Positions 24,932 through 33,996 of a stretch of DNA of 64,000 nucleotides are shown here, piece after piece. A program made the translations under genes and the position numbers. Source of the stretch: Rhodobacteraceae bacterium S2214 (GTDB lineage: Bacteria; Pseudomonadota; Alphaproteobacteria; Rhodobacterales; Rhodobacteraceae); NCBI GenBank assembly GCA_025141675.1, contig CP081161.1:496001-560000 (forward strand). The letters are read 5' to 3'. The stretch's first letter is position 1, and each line of letters opens with the position of its first letter. The notes under the pieces were generated by a model. That model saw only the letters and a list, made by a program, of their open reading frames with translations, had not been told where the DNA came from and ran no database searches.

Positions 24932-25312
24932 TTAACCAGCCATGAGAACCTGCAAACCAGTGAAATCATCGCCGTCGGATAAGATATTGATGTAGACGGT
25001 GACGTTGCCGCGCATGATCCATTCGGCCACTTCAGGGGCGATACCACCGGCCGCACGGATCATCGTAGGAATATTCGCGCGGGCATCGGCGCTGCTGAAC
25101 AAGGGATCGTTGCTGTCTTCACCATCGGCCAGGCCAAAACGATGATAGTTGGCACGGTCCTGCCGGATGACGGATGCCGCATCACCCAAACGGGCACCGG
25201 ATGAATTTGTCAGATCATCCGCGCTAATATGGGCGGCATAGGTCGCGGCGACGAAATCTTGGGCAACCACAGGGGACGCAAAAAGGCTGGCGGCAAGGGC
25301 GATGTATTTCAT
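24932..25312 (-). CDS. Secreted protein of unknown function
   Basis: This 126-residue protein starts MKYIALAASLFASPVVAQ, a short signal peptide with cleavage after AQ. The mature part is about 108 residues and has no cysteine, so no disulfide. I recognise no domain. The segment GLADGEDSNDPLFSSADARA and the end VTVYINILSDGDDFTGLQ give little clue. It is a single-gene unit with a clear terminator, divergent from greA. It is likely periplasmic. Confidence 0.75.
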   Translation of the reverse strand: MKYIALAASLFASPVVAQDFVAATYAAHISADDLTNSSGARLGDAASVIRQDRANYHRFGLADGEDSNDPLFSSADARANIPTMIRAAGGIAPEVAEWIMRGNVTVYINILSDGDDFTGLQVLMAG

Positions 25313-25495
25313 AAATCTCTCTAAGCTATCAAAATGTAAGCCGAACTTTATACGGGACATGCAGGTTCGAAAGTCAGGAATTCCACCAGTGAAGCAGGAA
25401 TGTTTCGCCGATGGATGACGCTTGTACTTGACTTTGCTCTCCCCAAATAGGCTATGAACGTCCGATGTAGAATTTTGGCCAAAAGGGTCGCTGTT

Positions 25496-25966
25496 ATGGA
25501 AAAAATCCCGCTCACACGTGCTGGCTTTGACAAGCTGGATGCGGAACTGAAGCACCTTAAGACAGTCGAACGTCCGACGATTATTCGGGCGATTGCAGAG
25601 GCGCGCGAGCATGGCGATTTGTCAGAGAACGCAGAATACCATTCGGCGAAGGAAAAGCAGTCCTTTATCGAAGGGCGCGTAAAGGAATTGGAAGGCGTTA
25701 TTTCATTGGCTGACATCATTGATGTGGCCAAGATGAAGGGTGCCGTCAAATTTGGCGCGACTGTCACCATGGCAGACGAAGATACGGACGAAGAAAAGAC
25801 CTATCAGATCGTTGGCGAATATGAGGCCAACATCGAAGAAGGTCGGTTGAACATGAAGTCGCCAATCGCGCGTGCCTTGATCGGTAAAGAAGTCGGCGAT
25901 AGCGCCGAAGTGCGCACGCCTGGCGGTGTCAAAAGCTACGAAATTGTTGAAATCGCTTACAAATAG
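25496..25966 (+). CDS. greA: Transcription elongation factor GreA
   Basis: This 156-residue protein has the N-terminal coiled coil ([40 protein letters not shown]) and the C-terminal FKBP-like domain ([20 protein letters not shown]). The acidic loop at the coiled-coil tip, with Asp and Glu of GDLSENAEY, reactivates backtracked RNA polymerase by stimulating transcript cleavage. The ATG at 25496 is the family start. An unknown membrane protein gene begins 27 bases later. Confidence 0.96.
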   Translation: MEKIPLTRAGFDKLDAELKHLKTVERPTIIRAIAEAREHGDLSENAEYHSAKEKQSFIEGRVKELEGVISLADIIDVAKMKGAVKFGATVTMADEDTDEEKTYQIVGEYEANIEEGRLNMKSPIARALIGKEVGDSAEVRTPGGVKSYEIVEIAYK

Positions 25967-25992
25967 ACCCGTTTGGGTTTGGTGAGACGAAC

Positions 25993-26973
25993 ATGGCGAA
26001 ACGCCCTCAAATGACCACAGCGGCATTCACGCCGAGCCGTGCAGAAGTTATCGCGCTGATTCTTTCGGTGGGATGGATGCTGGCCGTGAGCATCTTTTTC
26101 TTGGTTGTGCCAAGCGAACCTGCGGAAACGGGCTTTGACAGCCTGCGGTTTGTGCTGACGTTGATCGCGCTGTTCCTGCCTGTGGCGATGATCTGGGTGG
26201 CGGCTGTGGCTGCGCGGTCTGCGAAAATTATGTGGGACGAGGCGCGAATGTTGCACAGCGCCATCGATGATCTGCGCGAAAACGTCATGACCGAAAAGCA
26301 GGGCAATCCGTTGACGTCAAAGGCGTCCGTCGAACGCAAACTGAACCAGATCGCTCAAGCGACAAAAAAGCCGGATGTGCCATTGGCGACATTCACCAGT
26401 TCACGTGAAAGCGGCAGCAAGTTGGAAATCACGTCTGCGAAAACGATCCAGCCGGAACAGCCTGCATTGGGTCTAGAGGTCCAGCCAGAGGATAACACCC
26501 CGCCGCTGCCCCGCGTTGATCTGATCCGCGCGTTGAATTTCCCTGATACCGAAGGCGACGCTATTGGCTTTGCTGCCCTGCGCAAGGCGCTGAAGGATCG
26601 GTCGGCGCGGCAACTCGTGCAAGCCAGCCAAGACGTGCTGACGCTGTTGTCACAAGACGGGATCTACATGGATGATCTGGCCCCTGATCGGTCACGTCCC
26701 GAACTGTGGCGGCGGTTTGCCCAAGGCGAACGGGGCCGTGCTATCGGTGCGCTGGGTGGTGTGCGGGATCGCACGTCGCTTGCGTTGACCACGGCACGGA
26801 TGCGCGAAGATCCAATTTTCCGCGACGCCTGTCACCATTTCCTGCGCCACTTCGACAAGATGCTCGTGTCATTCGAAGTTGTGGCGACAGACGCCGAACT
26901 GGTTGAAATGTCCGACACCCGCACCGCCCGCGCATTCATGCTGCTCGGCCGTGTGACGGGGGCGTTCGATTGA
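25993..26973 (+). CDS. Membrane-anchored protein of unknown function
   Basis: This 326-residue protein has two N-terminal hydrophobic segments (VIALILSVGWMLAVSIFF and LIALFLPVAMIWVAAVAAR), followed by a charged, probably coiled-coil region and a helical C-terminal domain from about residue 170. I know similar genes from other Rhodobacterales but no function. The cytoplasmic domain would be about 250 residues. It overlaps the transporter gene downstream by four bases and follows greA closely. Confidence 0.8.
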   Translation: MAKRPQMTTAAFTPSRAEVIALILSVGWMLAVSIFFLVVPSEPAETGFDSLRFVLTLIALFLPVAMIWVAAVAARSAKIMWDEARMLHSAIDDLRENVMTEKQGNPLTSKASVERKLNQIAQATKKPDVPLATFTSSRESGSKLEITSAKTIQPEQPALGLEVQPEDNTPPLPRVDLIRALNFPDTEGDAIGFAALRKALKDRSARQLVQASQDVLTLLSQDGIYMDDLAPDRSRPELWRRFAQGERGRAIGALGGVRDRTSLALTTARMREDPIFRDACHHFLRHFDKMLVSFEVVATDAELVEMSDTRTARAFMLLGRVTGAFD

Positions 26974-27899
26974 TCGCCGTTTTCTTACAGACTTTGCCGT
27001 TCTTCGGGCTTATCGCCCTAGGGTACGCTGCTGTAAGGACAGGATTTTTCAGCTCAGATGCAATCGGTCACCTGACCAAATTCGTGTTCTATTTCGCGCT
27101 GCCCGCGATGCTTTTGCTCTTCGCCGGATCGCTTGATCTCGCTGATGTGCTCGACTGGAACTTCGTCGCCGCCTACTTCGTCGGATCGTTTGCAATATAC
27201 GCATTGGCGACGCTGGTGTCGGTCATCCGCGGCCTGAAAATCGCAGAAGCGGCGATTGAGGCGCAGTGCGCGATTATCGGCAATGTCGGCTTTTTGGGCA
27301 TCCCGATGCTGGCTTTGCTTTTGGGCGAAGGCGCAATCGGCCCGATCATGATGATCTTAGCCGTTGATCTGGTGTTCTTTGGATCATTGGTCGTGATCCT
27401 GATCACAGGGTCGCGTGACGGGCGGTTACGTTTGGGCACGCTGAAAACCGTGGCCGTCGGTGTCGCGAAGAACCCGATGGTCGTATCAATCGCGCTGGGA
27501 CTTGTGATGTCGCGCCTTGAAATACGTCTGCCAGAACCCGCGATCAGTTTTCTGACGCTTCTTGGGGCCGCAGCAACACCGGGTGCGTTGTTTGCCATCG
27601 GCGGGTCTCTGGCTGGTAAATCCGCCGAACGGATGAGCGTCGCGGGCTGGCTGACATTTTGCAAACTCGTCCTGCATCCAGTCGCCGTTGGCATCGCAGC
27701 TTTGTTCGTGTTCCATGTTGATCCAATTGCGGCGGGCATGATGATCGCAACGGCAGCACTGCCCGTTGCTGGTAACGTCTATATCATCGCGCAGCACTAC
27801 GCAGTTGCCCCCGCGCGCGTGTCCGCCGCGATCCTTGTCTCAACGGTGCTCAGCATTCTTACGATCCCGTTCGTCATCGGATGGGTGACAAGTCTTTAA
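26970..27899 (+). CDS. AEC (auxin efflux carrier) family transporter
   Basis: This 309-residue membrane protein has about ten hydrophobic segments in two halves, with NVGFLGIPMLALLLGEGA in the first and a second half ending in PVAGNVYIIAQHY. These match the AEC/malonate-carrier family of secondary transporters. The substrate in bacteria is generally a small organic acid. The start overlaps the previous gene (ATGA). Confidence 0.88.
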   Translation: MIAVFLQTLPFFGLIALGYAAVRTGFFSSDAIGHLTKFVFYFALPAMLLLFAGSLDLADVLDWNFVAAYFVGSFAIYALATLVSVIRGLKIAEAAIEAQCAIIGNVGFLGIPMLALLLGEGAIGPIMMILAVDLVFFGSLVVILITGSRDGRLRLGTLKTVAVGVAKNPMVVSIALGLVMSRLEIRLPEPAISFLTLLGAAATPGALFAIGGSLAGKSAERMSVAGWLTFCKLVLHPVAVGIAALFVFHVDPIAAGMMIATAALPVAGNVYIIAQHYAVAPARVSAAILVSTVLSILTIPFVIGWVTSL

Positions 27900-27937
27900 C
27901 GCTCAGATAGCCCTTAGCAAAACGAAAGGGTTGCGCG

Positions 27938-28765
27938 ATGAAAACGATCTCTGAGAACAAGTGTTTTGGCGGGACGCAAGGCGTCTATTCCCACGAATCG
28001 ACGGCAACGGGTACGGACATGACCTTTGGTCTGTTTTTGCCTGCAGAGGCTTCGGACGGTCCCGTTCCAGTCCTGTGGTATTTGTCCGGCCTGACCTGCA
28101 CCCACGCCAACGCGATGGAAAAGGCTGGTGCGCAGTCTTGGGCGGCGGAACACGGTATTGCGCTGATATTCCCTGACACATCGCCGCGCGGTGAGGGCGT
28201 GCCAGATGATGAAGCCTACGATCTGGGCCAGGGTGCCGGTTTCTACATCGACGCGACGCAGGCCCCGTGGGACAAACATTTCAAAATGTGGACTTACATC
28301 GCAGAAGAACTGCCTGCGCTGGTTGGCGAAAATTTCCCGTTGGATATGGGGTCGCAGGCGATCACGGGCCATTCAATGGGTGGGCACGGTGCGCTGACGC
28401 TTGCCATGGCTCTACCGGGTCGGTTCCGGTCTGTGTCGGCCTTTGCCCCAATCTGTAATCCAACCAACAGCGATTGGGGTCGCAAACAATTCGGCGCCTA
28501 TTGGGGGGACGAAGCCAACTGGGGTCCGCACGACGCGACCCTGTTGATGCAAAGCGAAGGGTTCGATGGCCCTGTTCTAATCGACACAGGCACCGATGAC
28601 CAATTTGGCGATTTGCTGGGAACGGCAGCTTTGGCAGGCGCGATGGCTGAAAAACGCCAAGAGGGCCATTTGCGAATGCAAAAAGGCTATGACCATTCCT
28701 ACTACTTCGTGTCCACCTTTATGGAAGACCACATCATCTTCCACGCAGAGGCATTATATAAATGA
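27938..28765 (+). CDS. fghA: S-formylglutathione hydrolase
   Basis: This 275-residue esterase-D-type alpha/beta hydrolase has the nucleophile motif GHSMGGHGAL in the middle and an aspartate and C-terminal histidine (GYDHSYYF) completing the triad. The family strings LWYLSGLTC and FPDTSPRG are present. It hydrolyses S-formylglutathione to formate and glutathione, the second step of glutathione-dependent formaldehyde oxidation. The usual partner, class III alcohol dehydrogenase, is not in the window. The next gene overlaps it by four bases. Confidence 0.95.
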   Translation: MKTISENKCFGGTQGVYSHESTATGTDMTFGLFLPAEASDGPVPVLWYLSGLTCTHANAMEKAGAQSWAAEHGIALIFPDTSPRGEGVPDDEAYDLGQGAGFYIDATQAPWDKHFKMWTYIAEELPALVGENFPLDMGSQAITGHSMGGHGALTLAMALPGRFRSVSAFAPICNPTNSDWGRKQFGAYWGDEANWGPHDATLLMQSEGFDGPVLIDTGTDDQFGDLLGTAALAGAMAEKRQEGHLRMQKGYDHSYYFVSTFMEDHIIFHAEALYK

Positions 28766-29208
28766 TCTATGTCGATGCGGACGCATGTCCGGTCAAAGCC
28801 GAAGTCGAACGTGTCGGCACGCGTCACAAACTGAAGATGTTTGTGGTGTCGAACGGCGGCATTCGGCCTTCAGCGAATCCGTTTGTCGAGAATGTCGTCG
28901 TGCCTGATGGGCCAGACGTCGCCGATATGTGGATCGCGGATCGTGCGACCAAAGGGGATGTGGTCATCACTGGCGATATTCCCTTGGCGGCAAAATGCGT
29001 GGAAAACGGTGCGCTGGTGCTCAAACATAATGGTGAACCGCTAACGACTGCGAACATCGGCAACGTGCTTGCGACCCGCGACCTGATGGCCGACATGCGC
29101 GCCGCTGATCCGTTCCGGCAAGGCGGCGGCAAACCGTTTTCAAAAGCGGATCGGGCGCGTTTTCTGGATGCGCTTGAACGCATGGTGCGGGCAGCGGCCA
29201 AATTATGA
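28762..29208 (+). CDS. YaiI/YqxD family (DUF188) protein
   Basis: This 148-residue protein starts MIYVDADACPVKAEVERVGT, the hallmark of the DUF188 family, and contains DMWIADRATKGDVVITGDIP. The fold is PIN/NYN-like and the conserved aspartates suggest metal-dependent nuclease action, but no reaction is established. It overlaps both neighbours by four bases (ATGA), so it is co-translated with the hydrolase and the DMT transporter. Confidence 0.9.
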   Translation: MIYVDADACPVKAEVERVGTRHKLKMFVVSNGGIRPSANPFVENVVVPDGPDVADMWIADRATKGDVVITGDIPLAAKCVENGALVLKHNGEPLTTANIGNVLATRDLMADMRAADPFRQGGGKPFSKADRARFLDALERMVRAAAKL

Positions 29209-30158
29209 TGCGGCTGTCATCGGGGCAGCTTGGGTCTGTTTGCGCATTCTTCGCGGTCTTCTTTTTTGTGACCAACGACACGACAATCAAATTCTTGTCG
29301 GGCGACTACGCGTTGCATCAGGTTGTGCTGATCCGGTCGCTGTTGGCTCTGGTTTTGACAATGTGCGTCATCGCGCCATTCAACGGCGGTTTTGCGATTT
29401 TCAAAACAAAGCGCTTGCCGCAGCATTTTCTGCGCGGCGGCTTCACGGTCATGGCCAATATGACGTTCTTTCTGGGATTGGCCGCGATGCCCTTGGCGGA
29501 CGCGACCGCGATCTTCTTCATTAGCCCGATCCTGATCACTTTGTTTTCAATCATCTTTTTGGGCGAAAGCGTCGGCCCATGGCGCTGGGCGGCGATCCTG
29601 ATCGGGTTCGTGGGCGTCCTGATCATGATCAAACCCGGCACAGGGTCGTTCCAATACGCGTCGTTCTACCCCTTGGTTGCGGCCCTTTGTTACGCAAGTC
29701 TCAACACGATGACACGGCAGATGGGGTCCACCGAAAGTGCGGCGACCCTGTCGGTCTACATCCAAGTGACGTTCATCATCGTCACGCTTTTGATCGGCTT
29801 GGCGATCGGAGACGGAAGATACGGGGATCAAACCGATCCGGCGCTGAAATTCTTGCTGCGGGAATGGACGTGGCCCAACCTGTCCGATCTCAAATACTTC
29901 ATCATCATCGGGATTGGCGTCGCCGGTGGCGGTTTCCTGATCAGTCAGGCGTATCGCGTCGCAGAGGCGGCATTCGTGGCACCGTTCGAATACGTGGCCA
30001 TGCCGCTCGCGGTTTTATATGGCATCTTCATCTTTGATGAATGGCCCGAACCTATGGCCTATCTCGGGATGACGTTCATCGTTGGGGCAGGGATCATTAC
30101 GATCTGGCGCGAGGCGGTCAATCGCAAGGCCGCGCAACGTCCGCGGACACGTCGTTAA
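29205..30158 (+). CDS. DMT (EamA) family transporter
   Basis: This 317-residue protein has about ten hydrophobic segments arranged as two EamA repeats, with the motif ADATAIFFISPILITLFS in the first repeat and EAAFVAPFEYVAMPLAVLYG in the second. A longer hydrophilic loop (about 195-225) separates the halves. Such carriers export or import metabolites. The substrate is unknown. It overlaps the DUF188 gene by four bases. Confidence 0.9.
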   Translation: MMRLSSGQLGSVCAFFAVFFFVTNDTTIKFLSGDYALHQVVLIRSLLALVLTMCVIAPFNGGFAIFKTKRLPQHFLRGGFTVMANMTFFLGLAAMPLADATAIFFISPILITLFSIIFLGESVGPWRWAAILIGFVGVLIMIKPGTGSFQYASFYPLVAALCYASLNTMTRQMGSTESAATLSVYIQVTFIIVTLLIGLAIGDGRYGDQTDPALKFLLREWTWPNLSDLKYFIIIGIGVAGGGFLISQAYRVAEAAFVAPFEYVAMPLAVLYGIFIFDEWPEPMAYLGMTFIVGAGIITIWREAVNRKAAQRPRTRR

Positions 30159-30212
30159 GCTAGACGAACGCGGCGATCTGGCTAATGTGTGGTTAACTCA
30201 AAGGAATGCCAA

Positions 30213-30836
30213 ATGCCTACAATTAACGCCGTCATCTTCGACATTGGAAACGTCCTAATCGAATGGCAACCAGAGCGGTTTTTTGACAGCGTGATCGGTG
30301 CCGAACGGCGGCGGGCGATGTTCGCCGCGATTGATCTGCACGGCATCAACGATAAGGTGGATCGGGGCGAAAATTTCCGCGATACGATTGTGGCAGCAGC
30401 CCAAGCCAACCCCGATTGGCACGACGAGGTCATGATGTGGCACGACCGCTGGATCGAAATGGCGGCTCCTCCGATTGACCGTTCTGTGCGGGTGTTGCGA
30501 GCCTTGCGCGCCGCTGATGTTCCTGTGTTCGCGCTGTCGAATTTTGGCATCCAGACATTTGACATCGCAAAGCCGGTCTATCCGTTCCTAACCGAATTCG
30601 ACCGCAGCTATATTTCGGGCCACATGGGCGTGATCAAACCCGACGCGGACATTTATCAACAGGTCGAAGACGACTGCGGGCTTGATCCAAAGACGCTTTT
30701 GTTCACGGATGACCGGATCGATAATATTACAGCGGCACGGGCACGCGGCTGGCAGACACATGTGTTCACTGGCGCAGATGGCTGGGCGGACCGACTGGTG
30801 TCTGAAGGGTTATTGACGGCTGAGGCCGCGCAATGA
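30213..30836 (+). CDS. HAD family hydrolase
   Basis: This 207-residue protein has the HAD nucleophile motif FDIGNVLIEW, where the first Asp of the usual DxD is followed by Gly. The other motifs are ALSN (motif II), KPDADIY (motif III) and FTDDRIDN (motif IV). The first motif fits the epoxide hydrolase-like/YihX-type HAD group. It probably acts on a phosphorylated small molecule. The ATG at 30213 follows AAAGGAATGCC. It overlaps the next gene by four bases. Confidence 0.88.
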   Translation: MPTINAVIFDIGNVLIEWQPERFFDSVIGAERRRAMFAAIDLHGINDKVDRGENFRDTIVAAAQANPDWHDEVMMWHDRWIEMAAPPIDRSVRVLRALRAADVPVFALSNFGIQTFDIAKPVYPFLTEFDRSYISGHMGVIKPDADIYQQVEDDCGLDPKTLLFTDDRIDNITAARARGWQTHVFTGADGWADRLVSEGLLTAEAAQ

Positions 30837-31750
30837 CGCAAATGATCCCCTTCCCAGAAGCGGATGCGATCCTGAACTGGATCGACCTAACGGACGCATT
30901 GGCGGCAGGCCATGATTTGCCGCCTGCGCAGGTCGAAGATGTGTTCCTTTACCAAGGCGAAAACACGCTGTTGAACCGCTCTGCTTGGATCAAGGGTCTC
31001 GGTCTTGCAGTCAAATGCGCCACGATCTTTCCGGGCAATCGCGCGGTAGACAAGCCAATGGTGAACGGCGGTGTCACGCTCTATTCCGATGAAGATGGAT
31101 CCCTGTCCGCGATCCTTGATTTCCATCTTGTGACAAAATGGAAAACGGCAGGTGACAGCCTTCTTGCGGCGCGTCGATTGGCACGACCCGACAGCCGGAA
31201 CATTCTGATCGTCGGGGCTGGTACCGTTGGCCGTTCCCTGAAACAGGCGTATAGCGCTGCGTTTCCAGACGCGACATTCACCATATGGAACCGGAGCAAA
31301 GCAGGGGCGGAAGACTTCATCGCTGATTTTCCGGACGTTGCCATTGCTGATGATCTGGAAACGGCAGTACGCCGCGCGGACATTGTCACCTCGGCCACCA
31401 TGTCGACTGATCCATTGATCAAAGGCGATTGGCTGCAGCCCGGCCAGCACATCGACCTGATTGGCGCGTATCGACCCGATATGCGCGAAGTCGACGATGC
31501 GGCCCTGCAAAAATCGCGCATTTTTGTTGATAACAAAGGCACCACGATGGACCACATCGGCGAATTGAAAATTCCGTTGGCAGGTGGGGTTATTCAGCCA
31601 AGCGATATTAACGCCGACTACTACGACATCGACGCCTTTGAGCGTCATAGTGATGACGAAATTACGCTGTTTAAGAACGGCGGCGGTGCGCATCTTGATT
31701 TGATGACAAGCAGTTATATTCAAGCGGTTTGGGCGCAACGGCATAATTAA
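30833..31750 (+). CDS. Ornithine cyclodeaminase / mu-crystallin family protein
   Basis: This 305-residue protein has the NAD-binding motif ILIVGAGTVGRSL around residue 123 and a conserved SATMSTDPLIKGDWLQPGQH stretch. Members include ornithine cyclodeaminase, alanine dehydrogenase of the archaeal type and ketimine reductases, so the substrate cannot be told from sequence alone. It begins in the last codon of the HAD gene. Confidence 0.88.
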   Translation: MTQMIPFPEADAILNWIDLTDALAAGHDLPPAQVEDVFLYQGENTLLNRSAWIKGLGLAVKCATIFPGNRAVDKPMVNGGVTLYSDEDGSLSAILDFHLVTKWKTAGDSLLAARRLARPDSRNILIVGAGTVGRSLKQAYSAAFPDATFTIWNRSKAGAEDFIADFPDVAIADDLETAVRRADIVTSATMSTDPLIKGDWLQPGQHIDLIGAYRPDMREVDDAALQKSRIFVDNKGTTMDHIGELKIPLAGGVIQPSDINADYYDIDAFERHSDDEITLFKNGGGAHLDLMTSSYIQAVWAQRHN

Positions 31751-31810
31751 ACGGTATATCCGGCGAAACATCTTTTGATGATCGCTGGTTTGGAATTGGA
31801 AGGCGGACAG

Positions 31811-32737
31811 ATGGTCTGGTTTATTGTTGGCTTGGTTTTGCTCGCGGTCGTCGCAGCACCGAAGGTTTTGGAATCGCGCCGTACACCCATGACGGCAAAA
31901 AGGCGTCAAAAAGCACCGGGTGCCTTTGCAGACCTGTCCCAAGGAATCACCCATTACCAATGGATTGGTCCGGTCCGGGGCCCCGTTGCCGTCCTGATAC
32001 ACGGCCTATCGACCCCTTCAACGGTTTGGACGGATGTCGCACAGGTACTGGCCGATACTGGTTACCGCGTGCTTGTTTACGATCTGTATGGTCGTGGTTT
32101 TTCCGAAGCGCCGAAGGGCAAGCAAGACGCAACTTTCTTTTTGCAGCAACTCAATGATCTGTTGGAACATGAAGGATTAGCCGACGACCTGACGCTCGTG
32201 GGGTATTCGATGGGCGGCACGATTGCGACGGCATTTGCAGCGCAACAGCCGCACCGCATGAAGCGGTTGATCTTACTGGCGACTTGCGGCGTTGAAACAC
32301 GCGAAAGCGATTTTTCCGCGTTTTGTCGCACGAAACCTATCATCGGTGATTGGTTGCACGGGCTATTCGCAGGCGCACGGATGCGTCGCGCGCTTTTGGC
32401 TGATCCGGCAGGGCAAGCTGCACCGGCGGTGTTGGCATCGCAGCTTTCCGAACTCAAACGGCAAGGGTTTTTGCCTGCCGTTCTTTCAAGCCGCCGCAAT
32501 ATTCTAGAAGTGACGCAAGAAAAAGAACACCGCGCGATCAGTCGCGACGGTATTCCGGTGATTGCAATCTGGGGTGAACAGGATGCTATTATCCCCTTGT
32601 CCGCGGTTGGAACGTTTGCCCAATGGAACCGTACTGCCCACCAAGAAGTCGTGCCAGGCGCAGGTCATGCCGTGCCGTATAGCCACGGCGAAGAGCTTTC
32701 GGTGTTCTTGCGAACGATGCTCCGCGAACAACGCTGA
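31811..32737 (+). CDS. Alpha/beta hydrolase with N-terminal membrane anchor
   Basis: This protein of 308 residues starts best at ATG 31811 behind GAAGGCGGACAG; an ATG at 31778 would add 11 residues. The first 25 residues are hydrophobic (VWFIVGLVLLAVVAAPKVL). The hydrolase part has LIHGLSTPSTVW for the oxyanion hole, the nucleophile elbow GYSMGG and a terminal GAGHAVPYSHG histidine. It is an esterase or lipase of unknown substrate, probably on the periplasmic or cytoplasmic membrane face. Confidence 0.85.
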   Translation: MVWFIVGLVLLAVVAAPKVLESRRTPMTAKRRQKAPGAFADLSQGITHYQWIGPVRGPVAVLIHGLSTPSTVWTDVAQVLADTGYRVLVYDLYGRGFSEAPKGKQDATFFLQQLNDLLEHEGLADDLTLVGYSMGGTIATAFAAQQPHRMKRLILLATCGVETRESDFSAFCRTKPIIGDWLHGLFAGARMRRALLADPAGQAAPAVLASQLSELKRQGFLPAVLSSRRNILEVTQEKEHRAISRDGIPVIAIWGEQDAIIPLSAVGTFAQWNRTAHQEVVPGAGHAVPYSHGEELSVFLRTMLREQR

Positions 32738-32739
32738 CA

Positions 32740-33882
32740 TTACGCGATCCGTTCTTGGGATTTGCCTACAAGGGCCTGGGCGACGTTTGCAGTATTTTCC
32801 CACGCAAAGGCGACGCAGTTGCGACCCAGTTTTTTCGCTTGATACAGCGCCTCGTCAGCGCGGGCGACAAATGTCAGGAAATCCGGTCGATCGGACAACC
32901 ATTCTGCACCGATACTGATGGTGACGGACATCGCGCCCCCGCTGTCTACAATTGCTGTTTGCGCAATGATTTGGCGACACCGCTCCGCGATGCGGCAGGT
33001 TTCTTCTTCGGTCACAGATGGCAGGATTATCAGGAATTCATCGCCGCCCAAGCGCGAAAAGACATCGGATGGCCGTAGTATCTTCCCGATTCGCGTCGAG
33101 ATTTCAGCAAGAACCTTGTCCCCTAGAACATGACCGAATGTGTCGTTCACCGCTTTGAAATTATCGACATCGAAACACAGCATCGCGGTGCCGTGGTCGC
33201 TTTCGATTGGTGGGGGCATTGCATCGTAGGCGGCGACAGCACTACGGCGATTGTGAAGTCGGGTCAGTGGGTCCGTCGTCGCGGCGTTAAGAAGGGCGAT
33301 ATTCTCTGCGGCAAGTCCTTCTTCTCTGCTCATCAATGCCCCGATCAGAACTGCGCCAACCAGATTGAATGCCAGCAAGACCGGAACAATTTCGTAGATT
33401 AGTTTCCACATCATTTCGGTCGGTAGCACAGCCACGGCGAATAGGTGGCTTGAAATCACAAGGCCAAGCACGACATAGCTCAGCGCCGATTTCGACATCT
33501 TGTCTCGAATTTTATACGCCCATATCGGTCCCGCAATCGCGGCGATTGCGATGCCTAGCATGCCAGAGGCTGCACCGGTGCCCCCAAGATAAAAACGGGT
33601 GGCAAGTCCCATGGCACCCGCAATAACTGCCCCGGGAATGCCGAAAAAAGCGCCGGACAGGCCGACAAGAAGGCTGCGCATATCTATGATGATACCGTCC
33701 GAGAAAACGATCGGGGTAAACATGGCAAGCACAGCGCCAATCCCAAAGGTGAACCCCATCGTTGCCTGATGGACCCAAGTCTTAGAGGTCAGCCGAACAA
33801 TGAAGCCGTAGATATAAATCACGGCAATCGCGAGCAGCATGGGGTCGATAAGGATAACGGCAGTCTTGAGCAATGAAGTCAT
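32740..33882 (-). CDS. Diguanylate cyclase with 5TM-5TMR_LYT membrane sensor
   Basis: This 380-residue protein has five to six N-terminal membrane segments (about residues 5-185) resembling the 5TM receptors of the LytS-YhcK type. A GGDEF domain follows, with the intact motif RLGGDEF at residues 277-283. The product-inhibition site RPSD lies at 270-273, exactly five residues before GGDEF. It should make cyclic di-GMP from GTP, under feedback control, in response to an unknown ligand. The only other cyclic di-GMP protein in the window, at 13739, has a degenerate EAL. Confidence 0.93.
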   Translation of the reverse strand: MTSLLKTAVILIDPMLLAIAVIYIYGFIVRLTSKTWVHQATMGFTFGIGAVLAMFTPIVFSDGIIIDMRSLLVGLSGAFFGIPGAVIAGAMGLATRFYLGGTGAASGMLGIAIAAIAGPIWAYKIRDKMSKSALSYVVLGLVISSHLFAVAVLPTEMMWKLIYEIVPVLLAFNLVGAVLIGALMSREEGLAAENIALLNAATTDPLTRLHNRRSAVAAYDAMPPPIESDHGTAMLCFDVDNFKAVNDTFGHVLGDKVLAEISTRIGKILRPSDVFSRLGGDEFLIILPSVTEEETCRIAERCRQIIAQTAIVDSGGAMSVTISIGAEWLSDRPDFLTFVARADEALYQAKKLGRNCVAFAWENTANVAQALVGKSQERIA

Positions 33883-33996
33883 GGGGGCCTCGGCTTGTGA
33901 TGCCGCGACGCTACCGTTGGACGGTGTGCAGAACCTTAAGAGAACGCAGAAAGTTCCCTGTGGTCTGGCGAAATTTCTACATAATTCTCTACAATT

